Of a stretch of 26,563 nucleotides of DNA, positions 22,503-26,563 are shown piece after piece. The notes beneath the pieces were generated by a model. The model was not told the origin of the DNA. It did not search any database and saw nothing but the letters and a program-made list of their open reading frames with translations. The DNA is from Eimeria necatrix (taxonomy: Eukaryota > Apicomplexa > Conoidasida > Eucoccidiorida > Eimeriidae), in NCBI RefSeq assembly GCF_000499385.1, contig NW_013651674.1, positions 1 through 26,563 of the forward strand, written 5' to 3'. Numbering within the stretch: the first letter of the stretch is position 1; the number at the start of each line of letters is the position of its first letter. A program made the position numbers and the translations under genes.

Positions 22503-24490
22503 GGTACGAACACCAAACTAGACACGTGGTTGTCGACCTGCACAATGTTGCTCAAGCTTCAGATACGTTCAGCGCCCGTAATGGGACACACACGCACACA
22601 AGTTAGTATAACGAGAAGCAACTACGAATTCTTCTGACGCAGGTATGTTTACGTAGATGCATTGACACAACTCAAAAAGCACGGCAATTCAAATGTCGAC
22701 AGCTGGACAAAAGGCAAGCGAACAAAATGTTCCAAGTGAGGCATCCTACTTGACGAAATTATAGTTCGACCATATTTAGTCACGCCTGATTGGCTGACTC
22801 ACCAAACAAGTTTGGAGATGCCATGCAGTCCAGACCAGAAAACGCGCTATACTGTTCGACGTGCTTTTCAGTTATTGATGTGATACTTTTGAACCTGAAC
22901 TCGTGCAGCGTACTTTCTTCCAACAAGCATTGAACGCAATTGCACTATAAACGCAATTTCACTTCGACGGTTCTACGCGAAATGCTCTGCAGCAATTACA
23001 CCTTCCCTCACTACGAAGAGATCTACATTGGAAACCAGTAGGACAGCCATAACAGAATTATCATTTCTCAGGCACAGCAGGCAGAACCCAAGGACGATGC
23101 GTACCTCCAACTTGGTTAGGAGAGCCGGCCATGCACAATTGGACCGATGCGCTAAGTGTTAAGATTAGTTTCGCGTCAAAACAGAGCTATTCTGTAACTC
23201 CAAAGTGAGAACTTCGAAAACATCAGTACACACGCAATGCTAAAACGTAACAGCTCTCCAGCGTGTGCAATGCGATTCGACGCATTTTGTAAACCGGCAA
23301 GTTTGAGAAACGCAGCTGCATCTACGATTGTTCTCTCACGGCTTCTAGGAATGCATCAACTCGTGTAGTGCTACTCGAGGCGCCACTGTCCTGCTCGCAA
23401 GGGCCTTTCCCGTGTTGCACATCGATTTTTCAACCTTTGCGCATTTGTCACGAGGGTCGCCAACGCTGTATCTAATATTGAGTCCATATCTGTCCACGTC
23501 ACGAAGCTAACATGTTTGTTGTTTTCAGTCATATGCCTAATACATTTACATCTTGCGTAACGCTGCAGCATGTGGGTCCGAGTAGACGCGGAGGCCCGTA
23601 GAACGCTTAGGGCCAGACTCAAAGAATGCAGCATGCCTCTTCACTTTGTTTTGGCGAAAATGCTGCCAACAAGGACATAGCGAGGCGCCGTCACTCCAAA
23701 CCATATAGTGCTCAGTTGGTTACCCTCCAGGCAAGAACCACACATGGTGCCGTAGTGGGCAAGTAACTCCAGTCTGTACGTTGGAGAATGCACATGCTTC
23801 TGTGAAACGGGTAACGACTCCAGTAGAAGAAGGGCAGGTTAGGCGAATTGTGTAGTGACGAATTTGGAGACCTACAGAAGCGGGGAGTCTTCAGAACTAC
23901 CCCTGAAATGCTAGCGCGCTGCTCTCACGCAACGTATAGTTAAGGTCGCCACGGACTCCCTGAGAATGCATACAAATACAAAAATTAAACGCATTGATCT
24001 AGACTAACCGATTGCCGGACGCCCGCGACGCGCGAGTACTACTAGGCATCAAGTAAAGAGATCATTATGTGCCAAGATTCTAAGATGCATGCCCGATACC
24101 GGCACAAGAACAACACGGCTCTCCACGCTAAGCGCAGCATCTTTCTTATATTCGACTAAAGGTGGACGGGAGTACAGGAATCGAAGTGGCCTGAGCTGCA
24201 AGATAACAGGACCTCGCATTGGGCATTGGGCAGCGGTCAAGACACAAGTGCATGCAACTGCAAAATAATGGTGTGCTCACCGTCAAAAACGCGTTTACGA
24301 AGTGTTGAGTGCTTACGCTGCTGTCTATGCTGCCGTGGACCGCGCTGCTTACGAGGCACCCTTCCAGACGTAGTTGATCACACAAGAGCTTTCACGCGAC
24401 TCGATAAGCCACGTGAATCATGTGAAACCTAAATTCGTTGATTGCAGTGCAGTTGTGGTGATCAACTTCCACGTCGCCTCAATGAGCAGA
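22503..24490. other. No gene or repeat seen
   Basis: This is the sequence between the two long direct repeats. The longest frame is 87 codons on the minus strand (23634-23371). There is no reverse transcriptase, integrase or transposase-like frame, which argues against an intact retroelement or transposon lying between the repeats. Confidence 0.45.
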
Positions 24491-24778
24491 CTAAGCGGAT
24501 GGCGAACTTCGACGCTTTGGGTGTGAAGCACCTGCGACGTCGGCGTTTAAGCTGAAGGTCACTGCCTTACTAGTGCCGAATTTAGCCCTTTTGTGCGTTG
24601 CTGCAACACAATTGGGCCAAGAAGGCCAAGAAACAAGCGTATGAATTTTAGGTGCATCGATTGCAGAGCCTGCACAGCACACAAACTCTGAAAGCCGAGC
24701 TTGTATCATGCTGTCCATCGTCTTAGAGCCTGCACAGCACACAAACTCTGAAAGCCGAGCTTGTATCATGCTGTCCAT
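24491..24778 (-). CDS. Small ORF with duplicated 20-residue N-terminus
   Basis: An ATG at 24778 opens 95 codons. The first 20 residues (MDSMIQARLSEFVCCAGSKT) are encoded by one copy of a 60-bp tandem duplication and repeated immediately by the second copy, in frame. The rest contains Trp/Pro (SWPSWPNC) and ends KRRSSPSA. An in-frame TGA precedes the ATG directly. No domain is recognised and no splice context is clear. The in-frame length of the duplication is compatible with coding but happens one time in three by chance. Confidence 0.15.
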   Translation of the reverse strand: MDSMIQARLSEFVCCAGSKTMDSMIQARLSEFVCCAGSAIDAPKIHTLVSWPSWPNCVAATHKRAKFGTSKAVTFSLNADVAGASHPKRRSSPSA

Positions 24779-24784
24779 CGTCTT
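24665..24784 (+). repeat. Perfect 60-bp tandem duplication
   Basis: Bases 24665-24724 are repeated without a difference at 24725-24784 (each begins AGAGCCTGCACAGCACAC and ends CATCGTCTT). The match stops exactly at one period on both sides, so there are exactly two copies. Identity implies a recent duplication, or an assembly artefact. Confidence 0.97.
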
Positions 24785-26231
24785 TCAAATTGCATGAAAT
24801 ACGACCACAGTCACCGCATTATATGCGCCAAACGCAATGACGTCAGCACATAAAGTATGCAACGCGAATACATACATCGCAGTTCTGCGTGCAAAACTCT
24901 CCACTGTGACTAGGTCAAAAATGCAGCATACGTTACATTGTATAGCTCAAGCACTCATGGCTAGGCTGCTTCCACGCATCCCCTCATTCGCGCATTCTAT
25001 GGGACAAAAGGCATACCATTGCAGTCTTTGTGGCCAGTCAGCTCCCAGTGTGTTTGTTCACATTCACGTACTAGTCACGCACGTAGTTTTCCCCCTATCA
25101 TAAAATATATCATTTTAGCAATAGGTGTCCTCCGTTGAAAGAATTGTAAACAGATAATTTCACACTGTAGACTGCATGTCTGCATTCTGCATGAAAAACG
25201 CGCAGCCTTGTGTTCCTGTCTCAGATAATGATTGTAGTGCGAAACTGTTCACAGCATAAGACATATGCTTGCGTAGCAGGGGGATTAGTCCACTATGCTG
25301 CATGAAGTCGCATCTTCTTCTCACATGCAGCCGTCTTTTCCAAAGTTTTGGAACTGTATTTGACACAATGACGAGCAAGCATACCTGTGCCGCAGCCTTA
25401 AGCAGCTCAGATGTGCAAAGACGGACAATGTCAATGCACGACGACCTCGAAAAAACTCCCACTTATCTTAGCCGGCAAACCCAGCTCACGTACTGCAAGG
25501 ATGGGAAGCTCGCAGATTATACGATGTTGGCGCATGGTAGATACAGGACTTACACGTCGTCACCTCATAGCCACATCACACATCTATGATGACTTTCAAT
25601 ATCAGAATGCACATTCACGATAACAGTAAATTGCCCACTCAATAGAACTTGTGTCGTACGTCAAGGGAAGGCTATTAACGGATAGGCCTCGTACGTCTCA
25701 TCGTGGCACTAAAAGTAGGCGTCAGCGTCGCGGACAATTTGCGTTGCCAAAGGAGTCAGAGCTGCCCTCTAACGTGCTGCTTGCAGGCTTCGGAAAGCTC
25801 CAAAGTCTAAAGCAACAAGCAAGGAAACGGTGCTGGTTCTTCTTATAGCTTTAGTCGAAACGCTGCAACTCTGTGCTAGTGTCTGATGTGAGTACGGTAT
25901 GAAACGCGCTTCATCCGGAGCAAACATGAAAACATAAGAATGCGTAGCAGAAAACTCTATCAGCTCTTTGAAAGTCTTCTGCCTGCCCTACAGATGCTAA
26001 CCTAGTCTGAATCATGTACCCTGTCTAATAGATCATAACACTGGGCCGAACTGATCTTTTTTGCTTCATAAACCGTTTTTCTCAACGCACAATCTGCGTA
26101 CTCGAAAAGCGTTTATTGTATCTGTCATGCATGACTGAACATATCGCAAATTCTAGATCCGCATAGCGACCAATTACCAGCTGGGCTTGAGGACGCTTCG
26201 AGTGTGCATTTTGAGGTCCACGCTGCTCTAG
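24785..26231. other. No gene or repeat seen
   Basis: Frames of 65-106 codons occur on both strands around 24837-25848, with 25160-25462 (minus) opposing 25269-25589 (plus). None shows a recognisable motif, and the overlap suggests a stop-poor patch rather than genes. Confidence 0.4.
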
Positions 26232-26563
26232 TGCGTTCATCTGACCCTGCAAATGGTATAGATTTGAAGTGCAAAACGTCCACGAGTCCATAAAGTTCTA
26301 GATGCGTGGTGTGCCTCGAAAAGCTCCGGAGGGTACAATTATTGTGTGGTCATGCCATGACACAAGATGCTGAGCGCGCCTGTGTTTTATTGTGCTTTCG
26401 ATTCAAAAATGCATTTGCTTCCACGTATATACTCGTTGCCTAGCATGTGCGCATAATGATCGCTATTGCAGCTGACGTCAAGGACAGTCGATCAAGAACG
26501 AAGACAAGATGCCACTAGAATTTACTGAAGGGTTGAGAGTGCAAACGCGTGGGCTGCTCGTGC
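26232..26563 (+). repeat. Direct repeat copy B, cut by window end
   Basis: This is the second copy of the segment at 21986-22317, in the same orientation, offset 4246 bp. It is still matching at the last base of the window, so its true length is unknown. On the minus strand its left part encodes the same short peptide start as copy A (MDSWTFCTSNLYHLQGQM) and then diverges. Confidence 0.95.

Noticed and set aside
21986..26563. LTR retrotransposon defined by the two long direct repeats
   Set aside because: The 3.9 kb between the copies has no gag/pol-like frame, the left edges do not start with a clear TG and no target-site duplication or primer-binding site is visible; the right end is outside the window.

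Overview
This window looks like gene-poor nuclear DNA of a eukaryote. There is no dense run of bacterial-style genes, and no tRNA, rRNA, CRISPR array, intact transposon or recognisable protein domain. CpG dinucleotides are common throughout, which argues against a heavily methylated vertebrate genome and fits a protist better. A coccidian apicomplexan is a reasonable guess (mid-range G+C, long gene-free tracts, degenerate satellites), but nothing in the sequence proves it and I did not recognise the repeats.

The first quarter (about 1-6760) is a decayed satellite array. Bases 1-780 hold four tandem copies of a 196-bp monomer (anchors at 28, 224, 420, 616). From about 930 to 6725 the same anchor block recurs in diverged form roughly every 300-390 bp. 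A second block lies about 110-125 bp after the anchor and a third block follows it. One unit, at about 1638-1961, is inverted, and the strand composition (C-rich to G-rich) flips with it. The long open frames in this region are by-products of the pyrimidine-rich, low-stop composition of the array.

From about 7.0 to 8.9 kb the minus strand carries a run of protein-like open frames, broken by stops and frame changes. This could be an old decayed gene or exons of an unrecognised gene. The middle of the window (about 9-21.8 kb) is mostly featureless. It contains a scaffold gap (N100, 10289-10388) flanked by an inverted poly-T/poly-A pair, and a 229-codon ORF (15049-15738) with internal short duplications.

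The right end is the most structured part after the satellite. A segment of at least 330 bp at 21986-22317 recurs in direct orientation at 26232-26563, running off the window edge, and is essentially identical over its right-hand ~295 bp. Two protein-like candidate exons, one on each strand, abut the first copy. A perfect two-copy 60-bp tandem duplication (24665-24784) adds 20 residues in frame to a small minus-strand ORF.

No pathway or operon-like cooperation between genes can be supported. All protein-coding calls are low confidence and rest only on open frame, residue composition and possible splice signals.
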